Below, piece by piece: positions 8,238-18,739 of a stretch of 39,543 bases of DNA. The translations under genes were made by a program, and so were the position numbers. This stretch comes from Gammaproteobacteria bacterium (lineage in GTDB: Bacteria > Pseudomonadota > Gammaproteobacteria > SZUA-229). Positions within the stretch are counted from its first letter, which is position 1. Every line of letters starts with the position of its first letter. The notes beneath the pieces were generated by a model. It ran no database searches. It saw only the letters and a list, made by a program, of their open reading frames with translations, and was not told the origin of the DNA. The stretch spans positions 1 through 39,543 of the forward strand of contig JAOUKT010000032.1 in the NCBI GenBank assembly GCA_029882395.1, read 5' to 3'.

Positions 8238-10853
8238 ATGAGAATGGATCGTTTAACCAGTAAGTTTCAAGCCGCAATCAGCGATGCCCAGTCACTGGCG
8301 ATAGGCCGTGATCATCAGTTTATAGAGCCCAGTCATTTAATGCTGGCATTGCTTGATCAGGATGGCGGCACGGTGCGTCATCTGTTAAGCCTGTCCAATG
8401 TCAACACCAATGCGCTGCGCGCTCGCCTCGATGAAGAGCTGGATCGTTTGCCAAAAGTTGAAGGCGGGCAAGGTGATGTTCACCTTTCCAATGATCTGGC
8501 AAAAGTGCTGAATGTCTGCGACAAGATCACGCAAAAACGCAAAGACGATTACATCTCCAGTGAAATTTTTGTGCTCGCTGTGCTTGAGTTAAAAAACCCG
8601 GTCGGTGAAATGCTGAGGAAAGCCGGTGCCCAGGAAAAAGTCGTAGAAGAGTCGATAGAAAAAATTCGTGGCGGCCAGAAAATCGATGATCCGAATGCAG
8701 AAGAGCAACGCCAGGCACTGGAAAAATACACGATCGATTTAACCGAGCGTGCTGAGCAGGGCAAGTTAGACCCTGTTATCGGCCGTGATGAAGAAATTCG
8801 CCGTACGATTCAGGTATTGCAGCGACGCACAAAAAACAACCCTGTGTTAATCGGTGAGCCGGGTGTGGGTAAGACGGCAATTGTTGAAGGCCTGGCGCAG
8901 CGCATTATTAATGGTGAAGTGCCAGAGGGTTTAAAAGGCAAACGCTTGTTATCGCTGGATATGGGCTCACTGATTGCCGGGGCAAAATTTCGTGGCGAAT
9001 TTGAAGAGCGCTTAAAAGCGGTACTGAATGACCTGTCTAAACAGGAAGGCCAGATTATTTTATTCATCGATGAAATTCACACCATGGTCGGTGCCGGTAA
9101 AGCAGAAGGCGCGATGGATGCAGGCAATATGCTAAAACCTGCCCTGGCACGAGGTGAGCTGCACTGTGTTGGCGCGACCACGCTCGACGAGTATCGGCAG
9201 AATATTGAAAAAGACCCGGCACTGGAGCGTCGCTTTCAAAAAGTGCTGGTTGAAGAACCCAACGTTGAAGATACGATTGCGATATTGCGTGGCCTGAAAG
9301 AGCGCTATGAAATTCATCACGGTGTCGATATAACCGACCCGGCGATTGTTGCCGCCGCGACCCTGTCACACCGTTATATATCCGACCGCCAGCTGCCGGA
9401 TAAGGCGATCGATCTGGTCGATGAGGCGGCGAGTCGTATCCGTATGGAAATCGATTCCAAACCTGAAGTCATGGACCGGCTTGAGCGCCGGATGATTCAG
9501 TTAAAAATTGAACGTGAAGCGCTGAAAAAAGATACGGATGAGGCAACTAAAAAACGTTTATCCAATCTTGAAGAAGAGTTAAAAACGCTGGAAACAGAGT
9601 TTGCAGAATTTGAAGAAGTCTGGAAAGCAGAAAAAGCGGCATTACAAGGCACCGCACATATTAAAGAAGAGCTGGAACGTGCGCGTATGGAAATGGATAC
9701 GGCAAAAAGAGCCAATGATTTAGCGCGCATGTCAGAACTGCAATATGGACGAATTCCTGAACTTGAGAAACAGCTCGATATGGCATCGCTGGCGGAAATG
9801 CAGGAAATGAGTCTGCTGCGAAATAAAGTCACGGATGAAGAGATTGCCGATATCGTTTCAAAGTGGACCGGCATACCGGTCAGTAAAATGATGGAAGGCG
9901 ACCGCGAAAAATTATTGCGCATGGAGCTGGAGCTTGGGCAACGTGTTATCGGACAGGACGAAGCAGTTGCCGCAGTCTCAAATGCTATCCGGCGCTCACG
10001 AGCCGGCTTGTCAGATCCGAATCGCCCAAATGGTTCATTCCTGTTTCTGGGGCCGACCGGTGTGGGTAAAACCGAGCTGACAAAAGCCCTGGCATCATTC
10101 ATGTTTGATACGGATGAAGCCATGGTGCGAATCGATATGTCAGAGTTCATGGAAAAACATTCTGTCGCCCGTCTGGTCGGTGCACCGCCAGGTTATGTGG
10201 GTTATGAAGAAGGCGGCTATTTAACCGAAGCGGTGCGCCGCAAACCTTATTCAGTAATTTTGATGGATGAAGTTGAAAAAGCGCACCCTGATGTGTTTAA
10301 TATTTTATTGCAGGTGCTGGACGATGGACGCTTAACCGATGGTCAGGGGCGCACAGTCGATTTCAGAAATACCGTGATTATCATGACCTCGAATCTGGGT
10401 TCACAGAAAATTCAGGAAATGTCGGATGAGGCTGACTATAACAAAATGAAAGATGTGGTGATGGAAGTCGTTGGTCAGCATTTCAGGCCTGAATTTATCA
10501 ACCGCATCGATGAAAGTGTTGTATTTCATCCTCTGGGCATGAAGCAGATTCGATCTATCACTGCACTGCAGGTAGAGATTCTTCGTCAACGCCTGCTGGA
10601 TAAAGAGATTGACTTGCAGTTAACTGAAGCGGCCTTAGATAAGCTCGGTGAAGCCGGTTTTGATCCTGTCTATGGTGCGCGTCCTCTGAAACGGGCGGTG
10701 CAGCAGCGGCTGGAAAACACACTGGCACAGCAACTACTGGAAGGCCGTTTTATGCCGGGTGATGTGGTTGCGGTATCAGTCGAAGGTGATGAGCTTGTTT
10801 TTAGCTGTGAGAGGAAAAAAGCGGCGAGTGAGTCAGCTGCCAGTATAGCCTGA
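8238..10853 (+). CDS. clpB: ATP-dependent disaggregase ClpB
   Basis: An 871-residue Hsp104-type AAA+ chaperone. The N-terminal double Clp repeat (about 1-145) is followed by NBD1 with Walker A GEPGVGKT (206-213) and DEIH, by the coiled middle domain (about 410-525), and by NBD2 with Walker A GPTGVGKT (605-612) and the sensor/arginine regions. ClpB threads aggregated proteins through its hexamer with DnaK. Two ATGs lie at the start (MRM); 8238 and 8244 are both possible. The gene is monocistronic by spacing, with its own candidate heat-shock promoter. Confidence 0.97.
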   Translation: MRMDRLTSKFQAAISDAQSLAIGRDHQFIEPSHLMLALLDQDGGTVRHLLSLSNVNTNALRARLDEELDRLPKVEGGQGDVHLSNDLAKVLNVCDKITQKRKDDYISSEIFVLAVLELKNPVGEMLRKAGAQEKVVEESIEKIRGGQKIDDPNAEEQRQALEKYTIDLTERAEQGKLDPVIGRDEEIRRTIQVLQRRTKNNPVLIGEPGVGKTAIVEGLAQRIINGEVPEGLKGKRLLSLDMGSLIAGAKFRGEFEERLKAVLNDLSKQEGQIILFIDEIHTMVGAGKAEGAMDAGNMLKPALARGELHCVGATTLDEYRQNIEKDPALERRFQKVLVEEPNVEDTIAILRGLKERYEIHHGVDITDPAIVAAATLSHRYISDRQLPDKAIDLVDEAASRIRMEIDSKPEVMDRLERRMIQLKIEREALKKDTDEATKKRLSNLEEELKTLETEFAEFEEVWKAEKAALQGTAHIKEELERARMEMDTAKRANDLARMSELQYGRIPELEKQLDMASLAEMQEMSLLRNKVTDEEIADIVSKWTGIPVSKMMEGDREKLLRMELELGQRVIGQDEAVAAVSNAIRRSRAGLSDPNRPNGSFLFLGPTGVGKTELTKALASFMFDTDEAMVRIDMSEFMEKHSVARLVGAPPGYVGYEEGGYLTEAVRRKPYSVILMDEVEKAHPDVFNILLQVLDDGRLTDGQGRTVDFRNTVIIMTSNLGSQKIQEMSDEADYNKMKDVVMEVVGQHFRPEFINRIDESVVFHPLGMKQIRSITALQVEILRQRLLDKEIDLQLTEAALDKLGEAGFDPVYGARPLKRAVQQRLENTLAQQLLEGRFMPGDVVAVSVEGDELVFSCERKKAASESAASIA

Positions 10854-10910
10854 TAATTTATCTGGCCTGTACAGGCAAGCACATTGTAATGAATATAGAA
10901 GCCCTTATTT

Positions 10911-11012
10911 ATGGTCAGGATGACCGGTATGCCGCGGTGCCAGGGATGGCAAAGAGCGACGATGGTCAGGATGACCGGTATGCCACGGTGCCAGGGATGG
11001 CAGAGAGCGACG
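10911..11012. repeat. Tandem direct repeat, two 51-bp units
   Basis: Two units of 51 bases (10911-10961 and 10962-11012) differ at only a few positions. Each holds ATGGTCAGGATGACCGG followed by TATGCCGCGGTGCCAGGG (unit 2 has A for one G). The length is a multiple of three, and the reverse strand reads as repeated IVALCHPWHRGIPVILT, which creates false open frames on both strands. It resembles dispersed short tandem repeats found between genes in many proteobacteria. It is G+C-richer than the flanking spacer. Confidence 0.85.
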
Positions 11013-11105
11013 ATGTCAGCATACGCGGGCAGAAATCCCTTCATGCCTTTTCTGTGCTTTCAATATCCATGCTAGCTGTATGTTGTCGTCATGGGATAGT
11101 AAGAA

Positions 11106-12041
11106 GTGGTAAAATTTAACAGGCTTTTGACGTGTCGTTTTATGCTGAAAATTTATCAGGTTATTTTTCTAATTCTGTTTTTCAATAGCGTTGCCTTGGC
11201 AGACACATCGTCTCAGTTAAAACTGATGACGATGTACCATTCAATAAAAAACAAACAGGTTGATTTGCTCGAAGAGCAAATGTTGCACATCAAATCGGAT
11301 GTCAGTAAAACTCGTATGCAGGCAGATGTTTATGCTATTAAAACCTATGACTTTAAAACCTTAACGGATAAACTTCGCGTGCCCTCACGCTGGTGTGATT
11401 TCATTACACTGCACTTAAATATTAAAGCCTGTACCTATCAGTTAAAACCGGATCAGGCATTGAGCTTTTTTGCCGGCCGTAAATTTTATGAAGCCGCAGA
11501 TGATGCCTATGAATTGCGTTATCAATTTAAAGTCGATCATGCTGACGAAAAATTTTTAAAATTACAGTTGGCGGCAGCAGAGGGGCCGTTTGGTACTCAG
11601 GATTATTTAATTGTGCTGGAATCTTTAAAGATCGGGCATGAAGTTGTTTTGCATCTGTCATTGTCGTATCAAACCAGTTTCTCCAGTCGCCTTGGTACCT
11701 CTGTTTATCTTTCGACCATTGGTGCTGATAAAGTCGGTTTTAGTAAAATAACTGCGAACGATGGGGGCGGTCAGTATATTGGTGGTATTGAAGGCATCAT
11801 CGAACGCAATGTGATGCGTTATTTTCTGGCATTAGCGACCTACCTGAATCATGACTCTGCGACGTTAGGGATGCCAAGGCACTGGTTTTTAAGTACCGAG
11901 AAGTACGCCAGACAATTACATGAAGTGGCGTTGCAGGATTATCTGGCGGCAAAAAAACAAGAATACAAGCAACAACGCAGCATGCAAAAAAACATTAATG
12001 CCAGAGCGGCTCTGAAGACGGCGCTGGAAGCTGATCAATGA
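11106..12041 (+). CDS. Exported protein of unknown function
   Basis: A 311-residue protein that I do not recognise. A signal peptide ends at ...FFNSVALA before DTSSQ. The mature part has a notable segment SRWCDFITLHLNIKACTY with two cysteines 13 residues apart, suitable for a periplasmic disulfide, a mixed alpha/beta middle that includes LGTSVYLSTIG, and a charged C-terminal helix rich in K, Q and A. Two starts are possible: GTG at 11106, with GGGA nine bases upstream, or ATG at 11142, which gives a tidier 20-residue signal peptide but has no ribosome-binding site. It lies alone between the tandem repeat and a convergent dehydrogenase gene, so context gives no clue to function. Confidence 0.75.
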   Translation: MVKFNRLLTCRFMLKIYQVIFLILFFNSVALADTSSQLKLMTMYHSIKNKQVDLLEEQMLHIKSDVSKTRMQADVYAIKTYDFKTLTDKLRVPSRWCDFITLHLNIKACTYQLKPDQALSFFAGRKFYEAADDAYELRYQFKVDHADEKFLKLQLAAAEGPFGTQDYLIVLESLKIGHEVVLHLSLSYQTSFSSRLGTSVYLSTIGADKVGFSKITANDGGGQYIGGIEGIIERNVMRYFLALATYLNHDSATLGMPRHWFLSTEKYARQLHEVALQDYLAAKKQEYKQQRSMQKNINARAALKTALEADQ

Positions 12042-12123
12042 TGACGGTTATTGTCATTTTGGTGATTAGGTTCAGCTAACTGTTTTAATAAAACCGCTGC
12101 GCATCAGGACTGATATGAATCGA

Positions 12124-12972
12124 TTAGCGTTTGCCATCGCCGCCGGCTTTGGCCAGTATTTTGTCCATCAAACGGCTGCTGAGTAATCGTTTTAAGTAGC
12201 CGAAAAGATAAGTGGGTAGCGTCACATAATAACGAGGCTTTGCCTTTTTTGCTTCCAGCGCGTGAATGACTCTTTTTAAAACAGCTTCCGGTGGCAGGGT
12301 AAATGGTGCCGCCGGGCCCGGTTTATTCAGGCGGCGTTGCATCGCCTGGTATTGTTCTTTATGCACGCTGTGTTCGGCATCAATAAACTGATCGAAGGCT
12401 TTTTTGGCATTCTGGCGAAACTGGCTGCTGATGGGGCCGGGTTCTATCAGGCTGACCTGGATCGGTGTGTCTTTAAGTTCGATGCGCAAGGTATCACTAA
12501 AGCCTTCGATAGCAAATTTGCTGGCATTATAAGCACCACGGTAAGCCATGGCGGCAAAGCCAAGCACTGAGCTGTTCATAATAATGCGGCCGTATGGCTG
12601 CTGGCGCATGACCGGGATTAACCGGTTGGTTAATTCTATCCAGCCAAATACATTGGTTTCAAACTGCACACGTAGTGCATCGCGGCTTAAATCTTCCACC
12701 GCGCCAGGCAGGCCGTAAGCCCCATTATTAAAAAGTGCGTCGATACGGTTATTGCTGACGCGTAAAATGGCATCAACCGCATTGTTGATGCTATCTGAGT
12801 CTGTCAGGTCGAGCTGGAACGCTTCAAAACCTTCTGCCTTGAGGCTTTCTACATCAGCTGAAGACCGGGCCGTGGCAAAAACCCGGTAGCCCTTGTGCTT
12901 TAGTCCATTGGCAACGCAGTAACCAATGCCACTTGAACAGCCTGTAATCAATATCGTTTTATTGTTTTTCAT
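12124..12972 (-). CDS. Short-chain dehydrogenase/reductase
   Basis: A 282-residue classical SDR. The cofactor-binding motif TGCSSGIG is at residues 10-17, FNNGAYG replaces the usual NNAG, the catalytic Ser lies in MNSSVLG (about 134-135), and Tyr-Lys is YNASK with Y148 and K152. The C-terminal part is basic and hydrophobic (YLFGYLKRLLSSRLMD), suggesting membrane association. Substrate cannot be inferred; similar enzymes in proteobacteria are annotated only as SDR family oxidoreductases. It is divergent from aspS. Confidence 0.88.
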   Translation of the reverse strand: MKNNKTILITGCSSGIGYCVANGLKHKGYRVFATARSSADVESLKAEGFEAFQLDLTDSDSINNAVDAILRVSNNRIDALFNNGAYGLPGAVEDLSRDALRVQFETNVFGWIELTNRLIPVMRQQPYGRIIMNSSVLGFAAMAYRGAYNASKFAIEGFSDTLRIELKDTPIQVSLIEPGPISSQFRQNAKKAFDQFIDAEHSVHKEQYQAMQRRLNKPGPAAPFTLPPEAVLKRVIHALEAKKAKPRYYVTLPTYLFGYLKRLLSSRLMDKILAKAGGDGKR

Positions 12973-13170
12973 GGGGGCTGAATTTATAGCAAACAGGGTG
13001 ATATATCACTTATTTTGATGATTTTTATCGGATTAATATCAATATGGCTTAAGTTTTTCATTTTTATGGCTTTCTAGCTGCCTTTGCAGTTGAGAAGTGT
13101 GCATCTAACAAGTATCATTCCCGCCCTTGCACTAACCAATTTTGCCAGACAATTTATCGGGAATTTACCT

Positions 13171-14955
13171 ATGCGCAGCCATTATTGCGGTGTTGTTGAT
13201 GAAACTTTACTAGACCAGGAAGTAACACTTTGTGGCTGGGCTAACCGGCGCCGTGATCATGGCGGTGTTATTTTTGTGGATTTACGTGACCGCGAAGGCC
13301 TGGTTCAGATTGTTTTTGATCCTGAGAACCCGGAAATGTTTACCCAGGCTGAACGTATTCGTAATGAATACGTGCTGCAAGTCACCGGTAAAGTGCGTGC
13401 CCGTCCTGAAGGCACGGTTAATGATGATTTGCGCACCGGTAAAATCGAAATATATATCACTAAATTAGTGGTGCTGAATGCATCGGAAACACCGCCGTTC
13501 ATGATCGATGACGATGACGTGAATGAAGACAACCGTCTGAAGTACCGTTATCTGGATATGCGCCGTCCTGAAATGCTGAAACGCATTAAATTGCGTAGCC
13601 AGATTACCCGCACATTGCGTGAGTATCTGGATAACCAGGATTTCTGGGATATGGAAACACCGATGCTGACAAAAGCCACACCGGAAGGTGCGCGTGATTA
13701 TCTGGTGCCGAGCCGCACCCATCAGGGCAGTTTCTTTGCTTTGCCACAGTCACCACAGATTTTTAAACAGCTGTTAATGGTCTCTGGTATGGATCGTTAT
13801 TACCAGATGGTGCGCTGTTTCCGTGATGAAGATTTACGTGCTGATCGTCAGCCTGAGTTTACTCAGCTGGATATGGAGCTGAGCTTCGTTGACGAAGAAG
13901 AGATCATGTCGATCACTGAAAACATGATTCGTGACTTGTTTGCGCATGTGCTGGAAGTGGCTCTGCCCAATCCGTTCCCGCGCATGACACACGAAGAAGC
14001 CATGCTGCGTTATGGTTCGGACAAACCTGATCTGCGTATCGATATGCAGCTGGTTGATGTTAATGACATCATGAAGGACGTTGACTTTAAAGTATTCTCT
14101 GGCCCGGCCAATGATGAAAACGGCCGCGTTGTGGTACTGAAATTACCACAAGGCGCTGACTTAAGTCGTAAAGAAATCGACGAATACACCGCTTATGTCG
14201 GTCGATATGGTGCCAAAGGTCTGGCTTATATTAAAGTTAATGATGTGGCGGCTGGCCGTGAAGGACTGCAATCACCGATCGTTAAATTCCTGCCGGATGA
14301 AGCACTGGAAGAAATTATCAAACGCTGCGAGGTTGAAACCGGTGACATGCTGTTCTTTGGTGCCGGTGCGACAACAGTTGTTAACGAGTCAATTGGCGCA
14401 CTGCGGGTGAAGTTAGGTCACGACCGTGGCCTGGCATCCAATGACTGGAAACCCTTATGGGTTGTTGATTTCCCAATGTTTGAATGGGACGAGCGTAATA
14501 AACGCTGGAGCGCATTGCATCATCCGTTCACGGCCCCCGCATCTGATGATATTGACGCATTAAAAGCGGATCCGGGTAAAGCGCTGTCGCGTGCTTACGA
14601 CATGGTCTTGAACGGTACCGAGTTAGGTGGTGGTTCTATTCGTATCCATAACTCAGAAATGCAGCAGGCCGCTTTTGAAATTTTAGGCATTGATGAGCAA
14701 GAGCAGCAAGAGAAATTTGGCTTTTTGTTAAACGCGCTGAAATACGGTTGTCCGCCACACGGTGGTCTGGCCTTCGGTCTGGATCGTTTAGTGATGTTAA
14801 TGACCGGCGCGCAGTCAATTCGCGATGTGATGACCTTCCCGAAAACTCAGACTGCCGCCTGCATGTTAACGGATGCGCCTTCAACGGTTTCAAACGAACA
14901 GTTGAAAGAGTTAAATATTCGCCTGCGTAAAGTCCAGACAGAATCTGCGGAGTAA
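13171..14955 (+). CDS. aspS: Aspartyl-tRNA synthetase
   Basis: A 594-residue class II synthetase of the bacterial type. The N-terminal OB fold (about 1-105) binds the anticodon, then comes the catalytic core with motif 2 ([19 protein letters not shown]) interrupted by the bacterial GAD insertion (about 290-420), and motif 3 [11 protein letters not shown]. The frame is open back to 13084, but [11 protein letters not shown] is the family start and GGGAA precedes it. It charges tRNA-Asp with aspartate. It is followed by nudB, the usual neighbour in gammaproteobacteria; yebC and ruvC, which often come next, lie about 9 kb further on. Confidence 0.96.
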   Translation: MRSHYCGVVDETLLDQEVTLCGWANRRRDHGGVIFVDLRDREGLVQIVFDPENPEMFTQAERIRNEYVLQVTGKVRARPEGTVNDDLRTGKIEIYITKLVVLNASETPPFMIDDDDVNEDNRLKYRYLDMRRPEMLKRIKLRSQITRTLREYLDNQDFWDMETPMLTKATPEGARDYLVPSRTHQGSFFALPQSPQIFKQLLMVSGMDRYYQMVRCFRDEDLRADRQPEFTQLDMELSFVDEEEIMSITENMIRDLFAHVLEVALPNPFPRMTHEEAMLRYGSDKPDLRIDMQLVDVNDIMKDVDFKVFSGPANDENGRVVVLKLPQGADLSRKEIDEYTAYVGRYGAKGLAYIKVNDVAAGREGLQSPIVKFLPDEALEEIIKRCEVETGDMLFFGAGATTVVNESIGALRVKLGHDRGLASNDWKPLWVVDFPMFEWDERNKRWSALHHPFTAPASDDIDALKADPGKALSRAYDMVLNGTELGGGSIRIHNSEMQQAAFEILGIDEQEQQEKFGFLLNALKYGCPPHGGLAFGLDRLVMLMTGAQSIRDVMTFPKTQTAACMLTDAPSTVSNEQLKELNIRLRKVQTESAE

Positions 14956-15015
14956 ACTCAGGTATTGTTTGTTATTCTTGCCTTAATGGTTTTTTAATCA
15001 TGCGACAGGGCAGCA

Positions 15016-15441
15016 ATGACACAATTCAAACGTCCCGAGTCTGTTTTAATTGTTGTTTGTACCGGTGATCAGCGCGTGCTGTTAATGCAGCGCTTGCAAC
15101 CGGAAGGCTTCTGGCAGTCTGTTACTGGTAGTCTTGAAGAGAATGAAACAGCTCAGGAAACCGCGCAAAGAGAACTGTTTGAAGAGACGGGTCTGAGTGA
15201 TGTCGACGTTATAGACAGTGGTATCCAGAATATATACCCGATCCATGCTGGCTGGCGTCATCGTTATGATGAAAAAATTCAGTACAATAAAGAAACTGTT
15301 TTTATCGCCAGATTAAGTGCTGAATGTGAGATTCAATTCAGTGCGGATGAGCATCGTGAATACCGCTGGCTGGAGAAACAGCAAGCCGTCGAATTGTGCA
15401 GTTCGGTGAGCAATGCGCGTGCGATTGAAATGTTAGTTTAA
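15016..15441 (+). CDS. nudB: Dihydroneopterin triphosphate diphosphatase (Nudix)
   Basis: A 141-residue Nudix hydrolase. The Nudix box runs from G38 to L60: GSLEENE, then the core RELFEETGL. The start KRPESVLIVVCTGDQRVLLMQR and position directly after aspS fit NudB, which removes pyrophosphate from dihydroneopterin triphosphate in folate synthesis. Assignment within the Nudix superfamily depends on this neighbourhood as much as on sequence. Confidence 0.87.
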   Translation: MTQFKRPESVLIVVCTGDQRVLLMQRLQPEGFWQSVTGSLEENETAQETAQRELFEETGLSDVDVIDSGIQNIYPIHAGWRHRYDEKIQYNKETVFIARLSAECEIQFSADEHREYRWLEKQQAVELCSSVSNARAIEMLV

Positions 15442-15483
15442 CGACCTTATTATGAACAAGATACCGGTAGTTTCGAGAATAAA

Positions 15484-16578
15484 ATGAATTCATTAGCCAT
15501 ACAAGCCTATTCGTTATTAGACGATGAAGACTGCGATGCACGCATTGATGCGGCACGAAAGACGCTGGGTGATCGTGTGATTATTCTCGGTCATCATTAC
15601 CAGCGTGATGAAGTCTTCAAGCATACTGATTTCTCCGGTGATTCATTAAAACTCTCCCGTGAAGCGGCAAAATCAAACGCGGAATTTATTATTTTCTGCG
15701 GTGTGCATTTTATGGCTGAAGTGGCGGACATTCTGTCACGTGATGACCAGGTTTCGATGTTACCGGATTTATCGGCGGGTTGTTCAATGGCCGATATGGC
15801 CAATCTTGCGAAAGTTGAAAAAGCCTGGCAGGAGTTGTCTTCGGTTTTAGAGCCTGATGAAACCGTTACACCGGTAACGTATATTAATTCTGCCGCTGAT
15901 TTAAAAGCATTCTGTGGTCGTCACGGTGGCATTGTTTGTACCTCGACGAATGCCCGCAATGTTCTGCAATGGTCTTTTTCACAACGTGAAAAAGTACTGT
16001 TTTTCCCTGATCAGCACCTGGGCCGAAATACCGGCTATGCCATGGATATCCCGTTAGAGGAAATGGTGATCTGGGATTACGATTTGGCAATGGGTGGATT
16101 GAGTCTAGAGCAGATCAAAAACGCTAAGATGATTTTATGGAAAGGTTTTTGTTCCGTGCATCAGATGTTTCAGCCAGAACAAATCGATAACTTCAAAAAA
16201 GAATACCCTGATACGGTGATTGTTGCGCACCCGGAAAGTCCGTTTGAGGTCTGCCAGAAATCTGATCATGTGGGTTCGACTGAGCATATCATTAATGTCA
16301 TCCGCGATGGCGAGCCGAATACGCGCTATCTGGTGGCGACCGAATTGAATCTGGTGAACCGTCTTCACGACCAGTTCAAACATGAAGGTAAAAATGTGCA
16401 TTTCATGTCACCGAATATCTGTATGTGCTCGACCATGTTTCGTATAGATCCCCAGCATCTGGCTTGGGTTTTGGAAAACCTGGTCGAAGGCAATGTGGTG
16501 AATCAGATTTCAGTACCGGCGGATGAAGCGGCAATGGCGAAAAAAGCACTGGATAAAATGCTGGAAGTATCAGCCTAA
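15484..16578 (+). CDS. nadA: Quinolinate synthase
   Basis: A 364-residue iron-sulfur enzyme that condenses iminoaspartate with dihydroxyacetone phosphate to quinolinate, the first committed product of de novo NAD synthesis. Likely [4Fe-4S] ligands are C100 (DLSAGCSMAD), C223 (GFCSVHQMF) and C313 or C315 (SPNICMCSTM). GHHYQ near the N-terminus (36-40) is a substrate-binding signature. The gene starts 42 bases after nudB and may be co-transcribed with it. nadE at 2201 provides the last step of the same pathway. Confidence 0.95.
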   Translation: MNSLAIQAYSLLDDEDCDARIDAARKTLGDRVIILGHHYQRDEVFKHTDFSGDSLKLSREAAKSNAEFIIFCGVHFMAEVADILSRDDQVSMLPDLSAGCSMADMANLAKVEKAWQELSSVLEPDETVTPVTYINSAADLKAFCGRHGGIVCTSTNARNVLQWSFSQREKVLFFPDQHLGRNTGYAMDIPLEEMVIWDYDLAMGGLSLEQIKNAKMILWKGFCSVHQMFQPEQIDNFKKEYPDTVIVAHPESPFEVCQKSDHVGSTEHIINVIRDGEPNTRYLVATELNLVNRLHDQFKHEGKNVHFMSPNICMCSTMFRIDPQHLAWVLENLVEGNVVNQISVPADEAAMAKKALDKMLEVSA

Positions 16579-16747
16579 ATCCATGTGTCGAAACATACCG
16601 TTAATCAGCCAGGCGCATTAGTTGTAATAAAATTGTAACATTTCACTTTAAATCTCACAAAATCACTGATATTTGCTCTATATATGTGTCGGGTTGCTCT
16701 GATCGCATACGAGCCATCTTAATGCCCCTGTTGAAATAGGAAATATC

Positions 16748-18664
16748 GTGTTAAAAAATATAAATATTAATGTGAAGATTGCTCTTGGTGTTATCGCGAG
16801 TGTATTAATCACTGTTTTAATGCTGTCTTTACTAAGCTTAAGCAATATAAGCAGTGCATTATCGCAGGCAGAGTCTCGCGAACTTGATAGCTACTATAAC
16901 CAGGCACTGTCTCAGCTGGCAGCAGAAGGCCGCGTAGCGGAAATGATGAGCGCGCTGGTGGCCAATATACCGGAGGTGCAGCAGGGTTTTGCCGAAGGCG
17001 ACAGAGCACGTCTGGCAGAAATGCTGGTGCCTTCATTTAAAGTACTGAAGAACAATCCCGAATACGCCGCCAGGCAGTTTCAGTTTCATTTGCCGCCGGC
17101 CACGTCTTATTTAAGAGTCCATAAACCCGGTAAATTTGGTGATGATTTATCCTCTTTCAGGCAAACGGTAGTCAAAACGAACGAGACGAAACAAGCAGTT
17201 AGGGGCCTGGAAAAAGGGGTTGCTGGTCTGGGTGTCAGAGGTATGGTACCGGTCTCACATGACGGTAAGCATATCGGTTCCTTAGAATTTGGTATGTCAT
17301 TTGGCCAGCCCTTTTTTGATAATTTCAAACAGCAGACAGACATCGATATGGCCTTGCATCTGTTATCTGCGGGCCAGCTGAAACATTTTGCCGGTACCAT
17401 TGACCAGAATTCGCATCTCGCGGCGGATGTGCTAAAGCAGGGCCAGAAGAAAACTACGGATGTGTTTCATCATCTGGTTAATGGCCGCGAAGCCGGGCAT
17501 ATTGCCGGTCCCATTCGTGATTTTAGCGGCCAAATTATAGGCGTGCTGGAAGTGGCTATGGACCGTTCCTATTATGCCGGGGTGATCAGTGCTCAGCGAA
17601 ATGAAACCCTGGTGATTGGTGCTTTTGGTTTGTTAATTGGTGTCTTCTTTTCACTGGTGCTGACCAGAACCATTAGTAAGCCTATTTGTGATGTGGTGGT
17701 TGCACTGAATGGCATTGCTGCCGGTGATGGTGATTTAACCCAGCGTCTGGATGAAGACGGTACTAATGAAATCGCCAGGCTGGGTAAGGCGTTCAACAAG
17801 TTTGTGACAAAAATTCAGAATGTTGTGATTGATGTGACACATTCTACTGAGACGTTAAGCCTGTCAGCCGATGAGATGTCTTCGATTGCGCAGTCAACAC
17901 GAATGAGTGTTGATCAACAAAAGTCAGGCGTTGAGCAGGTGGCTGCGGCTATTAATCAAATGTCTGCCTCGGTTCAGGAGGTGGCAACCAATACCTCTGA
18001 TGCGGCGCAATCGGCGATAGAGGCTGATGAGCAGGCCAAACAAATCAATGTTATTGTCGATGATACCATTAGGTCGGTGTCTAAGCTGGCAACTGAAGTT
18101 GAGCAGATTGGTAACGTGATTAATGAGTTACAAAATCAAACCCAGAACATCGATACCGTGCTGGATGTAATTAAGGGTATTGCTGAGCAAACAAATCTAC
18201 TCGCCTTAAATGCCGCCATTGAGGCGGCTCGAGCCGGTGAGCAGGGCCGTGGTTTTGCGGTTGTTGCCGATGAAGTCCGTACACTGGCAAGTCGTACTCA
18301 GGATTCAACCCGGGAAATACAGGAAATAATAGAATCGTTACAGGCCGGTGCCAATTCAGCAGTCGAAGCCATGAAGTCGGGTCGTGAAGACGCCGAGGCT
18401 ACTGTGCAAAAAGCCGGTGAGGCCGGTGCCTCTCTGGTAACGATTACCAGAGCCATTGAGTCAATATCATCGATGAATACGCAGATTGCCACATCGGCAC
18501 AGGAGCAGAGTGCAGTGGCCAATGATATTAATCAAAACATCAGCGCGATCAGCGTTCTCGCGGATCAGTCAACAGAAGGTGTGACCAATTCACAGCGAGT
18601 GAGTGGCAAGTTATCGACCTTGTCCAATCATCTGCATGACCTGGTGGCTCAATTTAAAGTATAA
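16748..18664 (+). CDS. Methyl-accepting chemotaxis protein with double Cache sensor
   Basis: A 638-residue receptor with a GTG start preceded by AGGA. TM1 is at about 10-31, a periplasmic sensor at about 32-280, TM2 at about 281-303, HAMP directly after, then a long signalling domain with the conserved hairpin tip [20 protein letters not shown]. The sensor includes [19 protein letters not shown] and [17 protein letters not shown], a pattern I associate with the dCache_3-type fold. No C-terminal CheR-docking pentapeptide is visible. The ligand is unknown. The gene stands alone and ends at a strong terminator. I looked for a flagellar sigma-28 promoter and found none with correct spacing. Confidence 0.92.
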   Translation: MLKNININVKIALGVIASVLITVLMLSLLSLSNISSALSQAESRELDSYYNQALSQLAAEGRVAEMMSALVANIPEVQQGFAEGDRARLAEMLVPSFKVLKNNPEYAARQFQFHLPPATSYLRVHKPGKFGDDLSSFRQTVVKTNETKQAVRGLEKGVAGLGVRGMVPVSHDGKHIGSLEFGMSFGQPFFDNFKQQTDIDMALHLLSAGQLKHFAGTIDQNSHLAADVLKQGQKKTTDVFHHLVNGREAGHIAGPIRDFSGQIIGVLEVAMDRSYYAGVISAQRNETLVIGAFGLLIGVFFSLVLTRTISKPICDVVVALNGIAAGDGDLTQRLDEDGTNEIARLGKAFNKFVTKIQNVVIDVTHSTETLSLSADEMSSIAQSTRMSVDQQKSGVEQVAAAINQMSASVQEVATNTSDAAQSAIEADEQAKQINVIVDDTIRSVSKLATEVEQIGNVINELQNQTQNIDTVLDVIKGIAEQTNLLALNAAIEAARAGEQGRGFAVVADEVRTLASRTQDSTREIQEIIESLQAGANSAVEAMKSGREDAEATVQKAGEAGASLVTITRAIESISSMNTQIATSAQEQSAVANDINQNISAISVLADQSTEGVTNSQRVSGKLSTLSNHLHDLVAQFKV

Positions 18665-18682
18665 ATTAAACATTTAGTTGTT

Positions 18683-18713
18683 AAAAACCAGTATCATTTA
18701 TACTGGTTTTTTT
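18683..18713 (+). terminator. Intrinsic terminator after the chemotaxis receptor gene
   Basis: AAAACCAGTAT (18684-18694) and ATACTGGTTTT (18700-18710) form a perfect 11-bp stem with a 5-base loop, followed by a T run. It lies between the receptor gene and tcdA and would stop read-through from the former. Confidence 0.9.
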
Positions 18714-18739
18714 ATGTCTGCTTTTTATCGGGTTTCTGA

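Noticed and set aside
10670..11119. Frames across the 51-bp repeat on both strands (GQDDRYAAVPGMAKSDD and CHPWHRGIPVIL types)
   Set aside because: Created by the repeat. They overlap clpB or lack a ribosome-binding site, and no domain is seen.
16620..16690. Flagellar sigma-28 promoter before the chemotaxis receptor gene
   Set aside because: TAAA and CTGATA are present but about three bases too close together.
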